From contig OZ038438.1 in assembly GCA_964036275.1 (NCBI GenBank), forward strand, positions 16,289,720 to 16,353,719: a stretch of 64,000 nt of DNA, read 5' to 3'. The translations under genes were made by a program, and so were the position numbers. The notes under the pieces were generated by a model. The model did no database searches, had not been told where the DNA came from, and saw only the letters and a list, made by a program, of their open reading frames with translations. Of this stretch, positions 22,723 to 46,839 are shown in pieces; position 1 is the first letter of the stretch; every line of letters starts with the position of its first letter. The DNA is from Litoditis marina (lineage: Eukaryota > Nematoda > Chromadorea > Rhabditida > Rhabditidae).

Positions 22723-24857
22723 CTGGAACGAAAAGGGTTCAGCTAAATGAGGCTCAAAAACATTCATGTCAATCTTGTACTACAAAAGTGGCTGAGAGTC
22801 ATTTGGGAAAACATATTACATACATTACAGCAAAACCCAGTTATTGAATTTTGCATAGATATAAGACGCTGCAATCTAAAGAATTTTCAAAATCGAACCC
22901 AGATTTTCAATGATTAATTTTTTGGGATTCCAGATTTTCAATGATTAATTTTTTGGGATCACAGATTTTCAATGATTAATTCTTTGGAATTCCAGATTTA
23001 CAATCAATATTTTTTTGAGTCCACATGGGAATATAATGGGATAACTGGCGATTTCAAATCTTGGATTGGAAAAAAATCATGATTGAAAACATGGGGTCCC
23101 AAAAAATTAATGATTGAAAATCTGGGATCCCAAAAAATTAATCATTGAAAATCTGGGATCGATTTTGAGATTTATTTAGATTGCAGCCTGCAGCGTCTTA
23201 TATGGTAGAATTCTTGCCTCGTTGAACGCCGTTGTAATTGTGCTAATAAAATTTGAATTGAATTCGATAAGCTATATGGCTCAAAACTGTCCATTCTTTT
23301 CGAAACTAAATAATAGTGTTCGAAAAATTACAACGGAACGGAGCAATAGTGAAATGAGCCGAGAGACAGTGTTCAAGGAGGATAGTTGGTCAAAGTGGTC
23401 GCGCGCGCATCACAAACAAAAAACAGCAAACATAGAATCGTAACAAACAAAAATGTTCTTATTGAAACCTAATTTTGGAGAACGATGTTTCAGCTTCTGA
23501 TCATGATTCACCAATACGTCGATGCCAAAATTCTATACAAAACCTCTGCAAACGTTGTGTATTGTTCATGGTTATAGTGATCGGAATAGAAAACAAGTTT
23601 CAAATTACAAAAATAACAGTTACCCTGTGATGAAAGCTCGTGTCTACTCCTCCTCTGTAACAAAAGTTGTTCCTATTAGAAATCTGAAAATAAATAAACT
23701 TCTAAAGTATGTAATAAAAAATTAGGATACACGATCGACTTAGTAATATAATGGTATAATAATAAAGTGTTAGTTGTGAAATTGCTTTGCGTAAAACCTG
23801 TTTGTTTCGGGTGGCTAGCTGGTGTTTGGCTGGTGTTTGTGACAGCAAGGTGACAGACAGTCAGCGAACAAAAATTTGCAGATAACTTTTTATAAGCAAA
23901 AAAGTATAATTGTGAAAAGCGGAGAGCGGCTTGAGTAAATGATATTGGAACCCTATATCATATACACCAAATGTTTAAAAAAAATAAGAGCAATTTGGGA
24001 ATTATTTCCTATTAGCTTATCGCAGCGCGATCGGGTGGTAGTAAAGAGAAATCTGAGATGAAAACTGCTCCCGTCTAATCAACTTTGAATAGAGAAGCGG
24101 GTCGGTTCCATACAGTAGTAAAACTAGCGATTTTCAGATAGGGCAATGACTCAGTCACCCACTACATTTCTTTCGCAGATTACATTGTCAGCTGGGTAGC
24201 AAAACAATAGTCAGACAGGGATGAGTCACTGTAGAGATATCCCACAACAAGGTGGCGGAACAGAACCAGGTATCACATAGAGAACAAACTGTGGTTGGCG
24301 AAACAACATTTATCGTTGAGAAATGAAAACAAAAAAATCTATACAACATGATCAATTGTTGGTTATCACAATAAGAAGAAACCGGCGCTTATTAGATATA
24401 GGTATATATATATATGTTAGCTAAAACGTCGTTATTGCAGTTAAATTATTTTGGTGTGAAAAATGTATATACACAACATAACAGAGAAGACACTCATATA
24501 AATGTGGAACTCGCATTAAATTGTAAGGCATTGTACAGATATTACAAAACTGACTCCGTGGGACGGAATATCACAACTAACTGAACACACGGTGTCCTAC
24601 CAGCAAATTGAGAGGGATGCATTAAAAAACCAGATTACAAAAAGAGCAAGAACGGAAGGAAGCTCTGCGAAATGGAATGAGAACGTCTACAAAGATGATA
24701 AATTGGCAACGATCTTGAATAGCACAGCTCAGCCTAACTGAGCGGTAATTGTAAACCTAATCGCAGCATAGTACAAAATGAGAACGATAGCATATTCTGT
24801 TGAATATATATCTGGTGAGCATTTGATAGAACTTTATAAACGCTATGAGTAGTCGGT
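22723..24857. other. Region between ADAM and kinase genes
   Basis: Same-strand spacer: the kinase ends at 24858 and the ADAM 5' end must begin somewhere here. It holds a 345-bp foldback element (22859-23203) and a TA run near 24410. An exon-like segment near 23677-23620 on the minus strand does not fit the required phase. No signal peptide exon could be supported. Confidence 0.45.
22859..23203. mobile_element. MITE-like foldback element
   Basis: Terminal inverted repeats ATATAAGACGCTGCA (22859-22873) and TGCAGCGTCTTATAT (23189-23203), followed inward by AATCTAAA and TTTAGATT. The left half carries three tandem copies of a unit with CAGATTTTCAATGATTAATT; the right half carries inverted copies (AATTAATGATTGAAAATCTG). 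The target duplication is ambiguous because the ends are AT-palindromic (possibly TA or ATAT). No coding capacity. Confidence 0.85.
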
Positions 24858-35996
<11,139 letters not shown>

Positions 35997-36017
35997 GTCG
36001 GCCGATGGAGCCGATGG

Positions 36018-38674
36018 CTGAAGAAAGTAATATAAATAAAACGAGTCTAATGGAAACGTGAACCGAGAAGTTACAGAAATTTCATAAGGATAAAGGTAAA
36101 CGTTCATATGACTACAACGGAACATATAACAAATGTATAATAAAAATAAAGTATTAGGCTAATTTTCTCTAGAGATATACGCCAGAAAGAAAATACATTT
36201 TATTCAATTCAGATATTCGATACAGATTTTGCACTTGAACGAACAATTTGAATAGATAGTGAACATTTTTTAAACAAACAAAATAATGTGCATAATTGTG
36301 AGTTTTGAATTTCCAAGATCACTAAAGAATGTTGCTTCACGGACAACCGCAACTCGCGCACGCAACGCGGCTGGTTTAACCGCGACGCTTGACTGTGAGT
36401 CAACGCTCATGGTTAGGCGAATTTTAAGGTTGATTAGGCGAATTTTAAGGTTTGAGATGAGTTCGACCAAGCTGAGCTCAATCGGAAATAAGACTGTTCC
36501 GTTGTCTCATACTGTAGTAGACTTTAATGGCCTGTATCAAACACGTTAACACGTAATTATGTGGGTTGATTGCAGTATATACGTCACGTATTGTTCTGAT
36601 CTATTCTTTTTTTTCTAAAAGTTACTGAACTCAAACCATTTTTATCGATGAAAAGTTGCGAAACTGAGCAGGGACTGTGTGTTGTGTCACTGTCGATCGA
36701 TTTGAAATTCTCTGTGCTCGTAAACGTAGAAATTACTCGTAGTTTCAGTGTAGATAAGGTGTGAATTTGCCGAGTGTAAACACATAACACACCGATTGTT
36801 TGAATTCGAAACAAGATAGAACACTTCTCGCACTTTCGAAATTTATGTAATATTCGTAGAAAGATTCGGAACTAAAAGAGTCAGAAGTAGGCTATTTCTC
36901 AAGATATTGAAAATCAAACAACCCCAATACTGTAAAACATTGTAAAATATAATAGTTGTTTGTTTTGAATTCATTGTAATAAAAAGTTACGTTATGGTGA
37001 AACAGAGAATTACTTTCCGTTTCATGTGAAAACTGATGCAAGTAGGCTATAGCGAGTGACCAAATCTTGGTTGTAGTTTGATCTCGCTTCACGCCGCAAT
37101 TGGCAATTTACGAATTTCTATTGCAAAGCAACATGATCAAACTTCAAACACAGCGGCATAGAGGAACATACACCATATAGGCTTGCTTTGAGAATATAGC
37201 GAACCTTATACTGAGGGGAGTATGCTGAAGGAACATAGTTCACGAAATACATATTAATTATATGTTATGTTGTGCTTTTCTATCGAAGTCTCGTGTGATT
37301 TATTAGCTTCAAGTACGGTGTTCTTTAAATGCTCAATCTGTTCCTTAACCTAGAAAAAAACAGACGGATTACTCCTCTATTAATGTACTTCTTGAGTTAA
37401 CCGTTTACCGAACTTCCGTGATCAGATCTCCTTTTTGTAATGCAAGAGCTAGTTATTGTGTACCACTTTTAGGATAGTTACTTTGCGACAATTCACTTTC
37501 GCGCATTAAAAAAAGAATTTATTATTTCTCGTACTTGAATTGTTCGTTGTGCGTTTACATAGTCATTGTGTATCTGTGTTCTATTCAATATTATATTGAT
37601 TTATGGGTGAAATGATGTAAAGTGGTAATCAATGCATGTTGCGACGTAGAACGGAACCAGAGCAAAAAAAGAAAATGAAAGATCGCCGGCTAGGATCCGA
37701 CATTTAATTGATGTTCCTAGAAACAGTGCATTCTCAGAACCTTCCGGATATCTACAATAAATCGTAACTACAATGCATTTGTATTATCAGCAATCAACTA
37801 GTAACAGTACCCTTATACTCTTCAGCACGCTTATTCTCATACTCGCCCAGTCGCAAATTCGAACCATATTCAACGAATTCAAAATCCAAACTCAACAAAT
37901 TCAAAAGTACAACTACAGACCGTTTTTCCGCAAGAGCTCAGCAGAATTTCTATCGTATTTTCTCTACCTTCATAGTTTCTCGCGGAACTTGTATGTGGTT
38001 CCATTCCGGACTGATTAGAGCTATTCAATAAAAACGTATAGTTTTTGAATCCTACACGACAATTGTCCAGTAAATCTCATTATACTGACAAATGAACGTT
38101 TATTGAGCAAATCACAAAATTCGTTTATGGACATATATTTTTCGCAACTGTACAAATATTGGGAAAATTAACCGTAGAATCAGTAATGAACACACAATGG
38201 GAAAAAGAACCGGAGCTTCTCACTCTGAAGCGAGTCTAGTGAACAACTTTTTCATTACCTCATATTGTTGGAGGGTACCAGATAAACTCTCATGCAAGGG
38301 GAACATCTACAGGGTTGAAATGTGTTGTATTTAGCGATCTGACCACCTATTTTGTAAGTCAAGTTAAGGTCATACATACACTCAAACGAATACGAAAATG
38401 AATCAACATTGTGACAAGAATGCAGAGATGACAACGCTGAAAATCTGCGAACAAAACATTTGCAGGTTTGATGAATCAGTTCACTGTTAGAATTTCACAA
38501 AGTGAACTATACTAGTGTTTTCTAAACTTGGTTGGCAGAAACGAATGTGGAAAAACATCGTTGCCCGCGCGGATTGTCACAAATTCATGACTACCACAGA
38601 GGATTGGGAGGGTAAAAAAACAGATAAACGCTAAGAAAAACGCAATCGTGATAAAAATACATGAAATAGAACGA
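36018..38674. other. Spacer between kinase and PY-motif gene
   Basis: No supported exon. A GC-rich patch (about 36333-36413) in AT-rich DNA lies just upstream of the kinase and may be its promoter or a noncoding first exon. It is followed by a two-copy repeat at 36413-36454. An open frame at 37773-38018 with a hydrophobic N-terminus has no splice support or recognisable family. Confidence 0.45.
36413..36454. repeat. Two-copy tandem repeat of 21 bp
   Basis: TTAGGCGAATTTTAAGGTTGA is directly repeated with one inserted T. It lies about 420 bases upstream of the first kinase coding exon. Confidence 0.85.
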
Positions 38675-40439
38675 CTAAGAAGAGGTACTCGGCACGGTAC
38701 TTGAAATGGAATACACAGACAAACCCGGTAGTGCACTGTCATAACTGGGTGGTAAAACCGCGGGAGGTCGGGAACCAGGCCGATCCGGAGCTATCCTGCA
38801 AACTCGTTTATTTGTATTTGTCAATTATTCTGGAAATTGTTACATATACTCTCTGGCCTGATTAAATCGAACTGCAATATTGAAACTCAATAGCAATAGT
38901 GATCACGGAGAAAGGACAAGACCGTGAAGTGCAGATCCTCCCGCAAGTACATGCAAGAAAACACATGAAGTTATAACAACGAGAGTGCAATCATCGTTGA
39001 CTGTGGTAACATTCCAACTAGATTTAGAACTTACTCAACAAACAACACTGGTTTACCTGAGAAAACGCTCGTTCTTCCGACCTTGCGAATACAGTTGAGC
39101 TCTGAAGGCAATTCTAGTCATCGGTTATTAGAACATAGGTTCTATTTTGAGTCACAACTTTACAGTGTAAAATGTTCATCCCATAATATCAGCCGTCTGA
39201 TAGAAACCAAACTACTAACCTATGAGGAGATGATGTTGTCCCAGTGACGGGGCTTGGGCTGCTCATAGTTAGAGCCTGCTCATAGGACGGGAGATCTTGT
39301 CGATTGTCGAAAAGCTGTAATTCCGCGTTCAATCTATGAAATGTTCTCATCTTCGCTCATAGCCTAATGATTAGTTGGGTTAAAATTATGATACAACAAA
39401 TATTATGGTTGAATTATGTAAGTGAGAAGTGCTGCGCAGAGTCAGCAACGCAACGGGATTGAGATTTTCTGTATTGGCATACTTTTGATACTTTCATATG
39501 ATCTGCTGCTTACTGAGGTGTACACTTATGACCTAGACACCTCAGACTCGTTCTTACAGGTGATAACGAATGGGTTTATTGTAGGCCTGTTTAAGTTATA
39601 GGGTCTCCCACCCATATCAGAAAGTACTTTTTTGTTTCTCTGTGAATGAAAAAATGAAGAATACGTTTCAAGAAACCTTTGACGTTTCGTGATTAGATAG
39701 ATCATAGTTTCATGGCTTACATTGATATTCAGTCCCTGTGCTATAGTAGATATGTAGAGTGGTAACCCAGTTGGCCGCTGAGGAGTGGTTCCATGGGCAG
39801 CTCGGTTGATGGCAGCAGTTATCAACGCATGAAAAGATAGTGCATGTGGTACAGACTCACAGAAAGCCGGAATACCCCGGAAGCCAGATCTCATTCTGCG
39901 TCTCTCATTTGTCACACTATTTCACAAGACTTGTATCCCTGCGGATGTGAAAACGAGAAAAAGTACGTGAATAGACTCAGACCGAGAAATTTGTCGAAGG
40001 TTACTATGACATACGGGCACAGATGTTCGTGAAACACATGAAAACAGGCTAGGAGAAATTTAGATGTTGTTTAGGCAAATGAGGAAAATCGCTTTTCTTG
40101 GTTTCCTGGCTGGTCGCAAAGATTTAGTGTATCTGAATACGTTTTCGAGAATACGTTTTTGAATCCACTTTTTATTCACATAACAATTTCCAAAGCTATT
40201 ACATTAACTACATCAAACTAATTCTGGATGTCCTGTGATCAGCAACTAATCTGCGTAGTGCAGCATGCGTTTTCTGGAAAACCTACTTCTCTTCGCCGTT
40301 GCCGTTTCAATTCGATGATTTTACGGGCCGTCTTTCTCACGGCAATGCAAAAGGCCACCCATATGACGATAGACAACATGAGGAGAAGGAAAACCATCAT
40401 TATCAACATTACATCCTCCCGATCATCGTGCCATTCCAT
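38675..40439 (-). CDS. Small single-pass membrane protein with two PY motifs
   Basis: Family not recognised. Exons supported: 40439-40287 (51 residues), about 39890-39721, 39314-39220, 39101-39057, 38795-38675. The last four join in phase and end at TAG. The first exon carries one membrane segment (VMLIMMVFLLLMLSIVIWVA) followed by a basic stop-transfer stretch (KRQRRR). The tail has LPSYEQAL and PPSYDSAL, two copies of an (L/P)PSY core that in other proteins binds WW domains of Nedd4-family ubiquitin ligases. The join between the first and second exon is unsettled: the first donor (40286, GTAGGT) is phase 0, while the best acceptors near 39900 do not match it, so a small exon may be missing. 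The ATG follows an acceptor (CTATAG, GTCACC, ATG), so upstream exons with an extracellular part are possible. Confidence 0.65.
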
Positions 40440-40445
40440 GGTGAC

Positions 40446-43333
40446 CTATAGGGATAAGAACAGATTATCAAACCACACTAGAAATACTGAAACGACAAAG
40501 AACGAAAAAAATATGGAAATTTTCAGCACTTTTGCAACAAGGAATGTGCTCAGAAATATGGATACGGACCGTAAAACATAACGTCAGAGAATTGGGGTGG
40601 AAATGAGCAAAGAGGTAGGTTCACGCTTATTTCAAATGGAATCAAGGCAAGTACTCTAATCAACGGATCAATCTCATGAAGTACACATATGATGTTAAAA
40701 TCATATACTCTCAAATATCCTCCTGATTCTCACGAAAACTATTGAGTAACAGTTGCGCATTGTTCGAAAATGCATTATGATATACATTCGTGTTGAACAG
40801 ATTCAAAACCGATATTCTAATAGTTCTTTGGCAACTGAATAGATTGCATGAGCGTACTAGTGCGCAGGACGCATGGCTACATGTTGTCGTGAATTATTTA
40901 TTGGCAGAGTGTGTATTACCTTCAAGCTAATGCGTCAGGTGTGAGCATCGGTATACTTTGATACAAGAAATCAGAATACTTCGAAATTCCCTTTTGCGAT
41001 GAAAACAAAAAATTAGATGCGCATAGTAGAAGACTGATATTAATGTATAATAAGACAGCGAACGTTATATGGAGTCCAGGTTAACAAATATCTAGAATCA
41101 AATTAAGTTCAGAGATATAGTGTACAGTGACCGTACTTTGTAAGCTCAAATAGCCTGGTGAGTTATTTGAGCGAAATTCAAATAGATTACCCACTTATTT
41201 GTTCTGTTAAATAATTTTATCATGTGTGAAAGAGGAGAAGCTGTGCAGGATCAGCAAAAATAAATTGAAATCATCGTAATCTCAATCAGGATTTGATTAC
41301 TGAAATTTTGCTGAAATACTGGCTATTTGCGCTTACAAAATATGGCCACGTGAGTACATGATAGTATTGGAGTAGTCTCAACAATTAATAAGATTGGTAT
41401 TTATTACAACAGTTAATTGTAATTGTCTTCGTTCAAAAAAAAAGCAGGCTAACATGGGATATGTTGCTATATTTTGCTGTGATTGTAGTTTGTTCCTGCC
41501 ATACTTCAGTCGTATGTTTTGATTCATGACGTTGATGCAGATAAATCACAGCAGATGTATTTTGTGTCAAAACGGTAACAAAAATGAAAGTAATTTATGA
41601 AAGATGAGGACAGTGAACGTTAATTGTACTTAGGTTGTTGGAAGGAGTTGGAATGGCAGAATAGACAGCTGAGCGGGTTGATTAATGGTGTACGGGAGGG
41701 GAAGACGCGCACAAGTTTCCGGTCGCTCCGGTTCCGGAATCTGTGCGCACATGGCACACACACGTAGACACGCGCCAGGGTCAAACAGACACCGCCCTGG
41801 TTGAACCGGATTTCTGTCTCATGCCAAGGAGTGCTAGCAGATAAACTCGTGAACAAACAGTAAAGTTTGAATTACAGAAATGCTAAATGCTAACAGCAAA
41901 GTTTTGTATGTGCCAGTTTTTCTTTCTTTTCTCGATTTTCAGTTCAAATGGTGTGATTTGGTGACTCTATGGTTGTACGTCACCAGTATACTGATAAAAT
42001 CTCTATCATTATTAGTACTACGCCGTTGTTAATCGCTTAACTGCACCGAGATGAGTTTTGATGCCTATTCATTACAAAATACACACAAACATTTGTAGGT
42101 ATAGTTATTTTTGTGGAAAATGTGCAGTTTGGAAGTCGCGTTTGATAAAGAAGCCCGAGGCAGTGTTTACTTGTTGAAGGAGTTTTGTTATATAACGCTG
42201 AATTATGAGCAAATAGTAGGTTAACTAAGAAAAGTATCTCGAGTCTGTTTAAGAAAACTGTACAAGACTTACAATAGTTTAACTCATATAAAATGATTCA
42301 TGGGCCGTACACGTCGAAATTGGCCATGAGCAATATACGTACAGCATTGAAACGAAATACCACATAAACGGACACGCCATACAATTCAATTGCTACGGAA
42401 TCAATACATCTTTTATGTAATATTGTCTTGGCAGATCTAGTATAAACGAATCATTTGAACCTTCAATATTTTGTTTGCGGCGAACCAAGAGCAAAGGTTT
42501 AGTCAGAATGAATTATTGTCTGACATTCCTACGACTCGTAGCACAAACAGTTCTGCATTATGTTTACAGCTTCTTTGTTGTTTAGCGGAAACCTTGCCAA
42601 TATCGCTCATCTACATCACGTAAAAGCAAACAACTGGAATGACACCAAAATGTCAACACAACTTGCCATGATATATTTCATGCGCGAAAAAGCTGTAGGA
42701 AGCGAAGGTTGAGTGCTTTTGAAAATCTTGAGCTCACTTCTACTGGTTTTAGTAGACAAATAAGAGTTTTTAAGAGTTGGTTCATCTTATGGATAAACCT
42801 TGGCGGAAGGTCCTGTGCTCTCAGTCCTTACAAAATCGGTGAAATTTTAACAAGTATACACATGTTCATGTATACTACTCTTCAAAATACTCTGCTCCCG
42901 AAGAGGCCCTATTCCGCTAATATACCGTATTTCTTCCGAGGTAATTGCCGGTTCACTGAACTTGTCTACGGCCTGAATATGACTGTTCTGAACACTTGTG
43001 CTTGTCACAACTATAGAATACAGATAAATCCTCGCAGTGTACTGCTGCTTAATTTACACAAAGGCCACCCTACATACCACTGAACTCCAACATCGTTCAG
43101 TAGAAAACCAAATAATGGTTCGTATTAAGACCTTCTCCAACAGGTGGTTCGCAAAACGCTTTGGAATCATTCCCACAAGCCATTCTTCATTTCACTCAGA
43201 AGAAGTTGTTTTCACTGTAATCGCTCTGCTGAGAAGCTAGTTATTGCGTGCAAATCTACCGAAATCTCTTAATTGCCGAATTTTCTTCAAGTAGCTGTAT
43301 ATAATGGACCATGGAAAACAAACATAACGCCCG
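40446..43333. other. Spacer with a GC-rich, cysteine-rich open segment
   Basis: Mostly AT-rich without gene signals. Around 41651-41802 the GC content rises sharply and two minus-strand frames are open and Cys-containing (one reads GRCLFDPGACLRVCAMCAQ). This could be an extracellular exon of the PY-motif gene, but donor and acceptor phases could not be matched. The collagen promoter lies at the right end. Confidence 0.35.
43298..43304 (+). promoter_or_regulatory. TATA box of the collagen gene
   Basis: TATATAA lies 36 bases before the collagen start codon, implying a very short leader. ATGs at 43304 and 43311 would then lie upstream of the transcription start and not interfere. Confidence 0.6.
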
Positions 43334-45950
43334 ATGCAGGTAGAAAAGCTAATTTTATGGCTGTCCATTCTGGCTTCTTCCGGCTCTCTTCTTTTTCATC
43401 TGTTACTTCTACCGAATATCTACAACGAACTCAATGAGCTGGTGGGACTAGTTCAGGGCGAAGTTCAACAATTCAAGGTTAGTTGTGCTATACATCAGTT
43501 GTTTGGTTACATATTAACTAATTTACATAGATTTCGGTAAGGTCGTATAGTCTTCTTCATTCCGACGTGGTTTCACGTGTCACACAAATGTCTTTGCGTT
43601 TGTTCTCATACGTGGATCTCTAAATGTTTCTCCAATCAGTGTTGTTATAGCGTGTGAGATCATATGTAAATATGTTTCATTTCTACAGAATAGAACCTAT
43701 TTAATGTTGGTAATTATTCATTCAACTTCAAATAATTTATTCAGACTGACACAAATCATGCTTGGGACGCTCTGCTGAGTTTGCAGGAAGCATTCGATCT
43801 TACGGAGCGTCTAAAAAGGACTGTTTCCGAACAGGCGGTTGCTCGCAGACAACCGTTTATAAGTACAAAGGTAGTGATAAAATCGTTTACTTTGATCTCT
43901 CTACCGAAACTCTTGGACTGTCCAGGCATTTTCACCAAGTTAACGTTTTCTGAAAGGTATCAGTTTCTGATAGCATTTAGCCACGTTAGACCACATATGT
44001 TTGTTTTGAAATACGCTTTTTCAAAATATTACGTTGCCAAGATTCACCTGGTAACCAATACATTTCAGCAGAAGCACAATGTGTTCTTTTCAACTCGTCT
44101 GCCTGCCTGGTGTCAGTGCGAAGTCACAAAACCGAAGTGTCCCCCCGGAGCCCGCGGGCCTCCTGGACCGAATGGTTCTCCCGGAAGTAAGTCAAAGCTT
44201 TTTTGTTTTCGAACAAGCACTATCTGCTGGCAAACGCATCACCTTATTCAAAAAGATCTCATGGGTGAGGAGTAGGTGATTCAAGATTCATTCTTTTCTA
44301 CGTCATATTGTTGCAATATGGTGTTCCTTCAACGGTCTCCACAGATTTTTGTCTCTGCACATGCTCAATATCTATTCGCCTCGGACGTTCATGCCAACAA
44401 AAGTATCGTCTGAAAGCCTCTACCTTGAGAAAGACGAGAAATTGCAGTACCTGGATCAGATGGACCACCCGGACAAGACAACTACAAAGCTCAGTCCGCA
44501 CCTCTTTGCGATCTACCACATGTTGGTTGCGTGCGATGTCCTGCAGGACCTCCCGGGAGAAAAGGACTTACTGGCGGAGTTGGCAGGCCAGGACCTCCGG
44601 GCGCGCCTGGTGAGTTCACAACCTGGCACAGTACGATAATGGCTCACTCCAACTTTCAAAAATCTTCATTAAGGTGTGGATGGAATTCATTCTAATAGAG
44701 GCCGACCAGGGAAGCCCGGGCCTCCAGGAAACACCGGAAAGCCAGGTGAGTTGGTAATCGAAATTGATATCGAATTTCTGAACAAACAGGACCGAAAAAC
44801 TAAGTTGCAATGTGAAGTTAATTAACCGTTTACGATTTGTTTCTCAGGTTATTCTTAGTTCCGTACCACCTTTCAAAGGCGACTAAAACTCAATAAAACG
44901 CAATTCACTAGCGGGATGGAAAGCCGCTAGCACAATCTTGCGCGCTAACTTCGATTTGATGAGATGCTTGATGATACTTTTTAAAACACCTGGAAAATGT
45001 GACCAGATAACAATTGTTAGAGGTCTGTTCGCATAATTTCTCTTCCGAAGTATCACTGGGCTCAAGAGAACGCTCGCTTTAATATTTCATATTCTCATAT
45101 TTATTCTTTCACGTCGCTTCGTTACGATGCGATGATCATCATACATGTCACAGATCTTTGTAGTGGTAAACAATACAGTCTAACGAAAACATTGAATGCG
45201 ATTTTTCATTGCACAGTGAAGACACTGAAGACAATCTAAGCTCTCATCAGCTTTGTGTTTACAATCAGGTCAGCTTGTTCATACAAGCACACTATTTTTT
45301 GTGAAAAATAATTTAATTTATATAGTTTTCCTTTAAACTTCAATTCTGTTACAGGTCGATCCGGACCGAGAGGTGATCGAGGTAATCCAGGTCGGAACGG
45401 CGTGGTTCCGGTAAGCAAGCCGGGTCCTCTTGGCAAAATGGGTCCGGCTGGAAGGGAAGGTACAGTTTACGTGAATGGTTCGAATCAGCCAACGGAATAT
45501 TAACTTTTCATCTTTACAATAGTGGCTATAAGCACATAAAAGTTACATGCCAGGTGGGTTGTGTACCATTTATATCAACTTTCTTTATTTGCACCTGTAT
45601 CAAAAACACTAGATGGTTTGTTAAGGTGATAGAAAAGGAGACTGGTGGATTGGTCTAGTTGTGGTTTGGTCCACTGGAAGATGGCGGGTTATAGGAATCT
45701 CACATTGAACTTAATATATTTTGAAAAAGATGACGACTTCATTCCAGGTTCCAGTGGACGTCCTGGGAAAGCTGGAACTCCTGGTATACCTGGCCCGATG
45801 GGACCACCTGGTGCACCAGGTATTCAAGGAAAACGGGCAGGCTCCGGGCAACCAGGATCGCGAGGAAGAACTGGAGCTCCAGGGAATGATGCCACATACT
45901 GTCCATGTCCTAGTAGAACAATGTATGCCGCAGCCAACTTCAAAAATTGA
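43334..45950 (+). CDS. Nematode cuticle collagen, complete
   Basis: Structural protein secreted by hypodermis and cross-linked into the cuticle. Seven exons: 43334-43477, 43745-43870, 44069-44186, 44448-44609, 44674-44745, 45355-45459, 45748-45950. All phases agree and encode 309 residues, normal for the family. Residues 1-30 contain a hydrophobic signal-anchor (LILWLSILASSGSLLFHLLL); a basic ARRQ could be a proprotein cleavage site. Then come the cysteine clusters and Gly-X-Y blocks: CQCEVTKPKCPPGARGPPG, CVRCPAGPPGRKG, RPGKPGPPGNTGKPG and GIPGPMGPPGAPG. The triple helix is interrupted in the usual way and ends GNDATYCPCPSRT with a short tail. Seven exons is many for a cuticle collagen. I cannot assign it to a named subfamily. 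Confidence 0.95.
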
Positions 45951-46303
45951 TATAATTGATGTGTGATATATTATATATAGCATGTCAGTAATTGTTATAT
46001 CATATCTTGTATACATTCTCGAAGTATTTTCACGGCCTTACACACAAGAAGCCTTCGTTTGGGTCCAATATGAATGTCTGGCTTTAGTATAGTCCATCCA
46101 ACAATAGGTGCACAATCGCCGAGCACCTGCTACCATAATTAGTACCTATGAAGGTCAGTGCATTAACAAATCACGCTACAATTATGTTTTCCAAATGTGA
46201 ATAGAGTAAACCGATATGTCGACTATTATTTCCAATCAAATTGTTCCACTCTAGCTGGACGTTTGGAGCTTCTACGGAAGATAATTGCGATGTGAAAGTA
46301 GTA

Positions 46304-46309
46304 AATAAA
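46304..46309 (+). terminator. Polyadenylation signal of the collagen gene
   Basis: AATAAA about 355 bases after the collagen stop; no closer canonical signal was seen. Confidence 0.45.
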
Positions 46310-46839
46310 GTTTAAGATCTAAAAATTGAACTAAGAAGTGTTATTAAGAAACGAAAATAAGAATGGTACGTTTCACCTCTACCCAAAAAACGAAGCGAAT
46401 CAAGTATGACTTCTATTGCCCGCATCGGCATGTTTTCATATGATTCATCTATGTCTCAAGATGTGCCGCAAAAAGCTAGCTGGAGTCGAGGGCAAGCGTT
46501 TGTACTGTCCGTATCGTGAAAGCGAATCAGTATTGTTTCGTTGGGGAAAACAGCTTTGGTGAGGGAATTATGTATCACTTAAACACTTCGGTTATTCATG
46601 TATTCAAGAAGCAAACATTGAAGTACAAATTAGTAGTTAGCATCTCTCAATCGGAACGAGTGATCGGTTTCCGTTGTGTGTGTGTGAAGTTTTGATTCAT
46701 TCGAACACCCAATTTCTTAGTTAATAGATCGTGTAATGAAAAGGTTGAAGTTGACTGTTGTTGCTAAATTGATCTGTCTAAATTGATCTGTTGAATATGT
46801 ATCTTTTTTTTTAATTCGTTCGAGGAAATATTTTGGTAT

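Noticed and set aside
23620..23677. Possible ADAM prodomain exon on the minus strand
   Set aside because: Splice-like ends, but only one frame is open and it ends in phase 0, not the phase 2 needed by the exon at 22722.
43311..43343. Upstream open reading frame overlapping the collagen start
   Set aside because: Given the TATA box at 43298, transcription probably begins downstream of this ATG.
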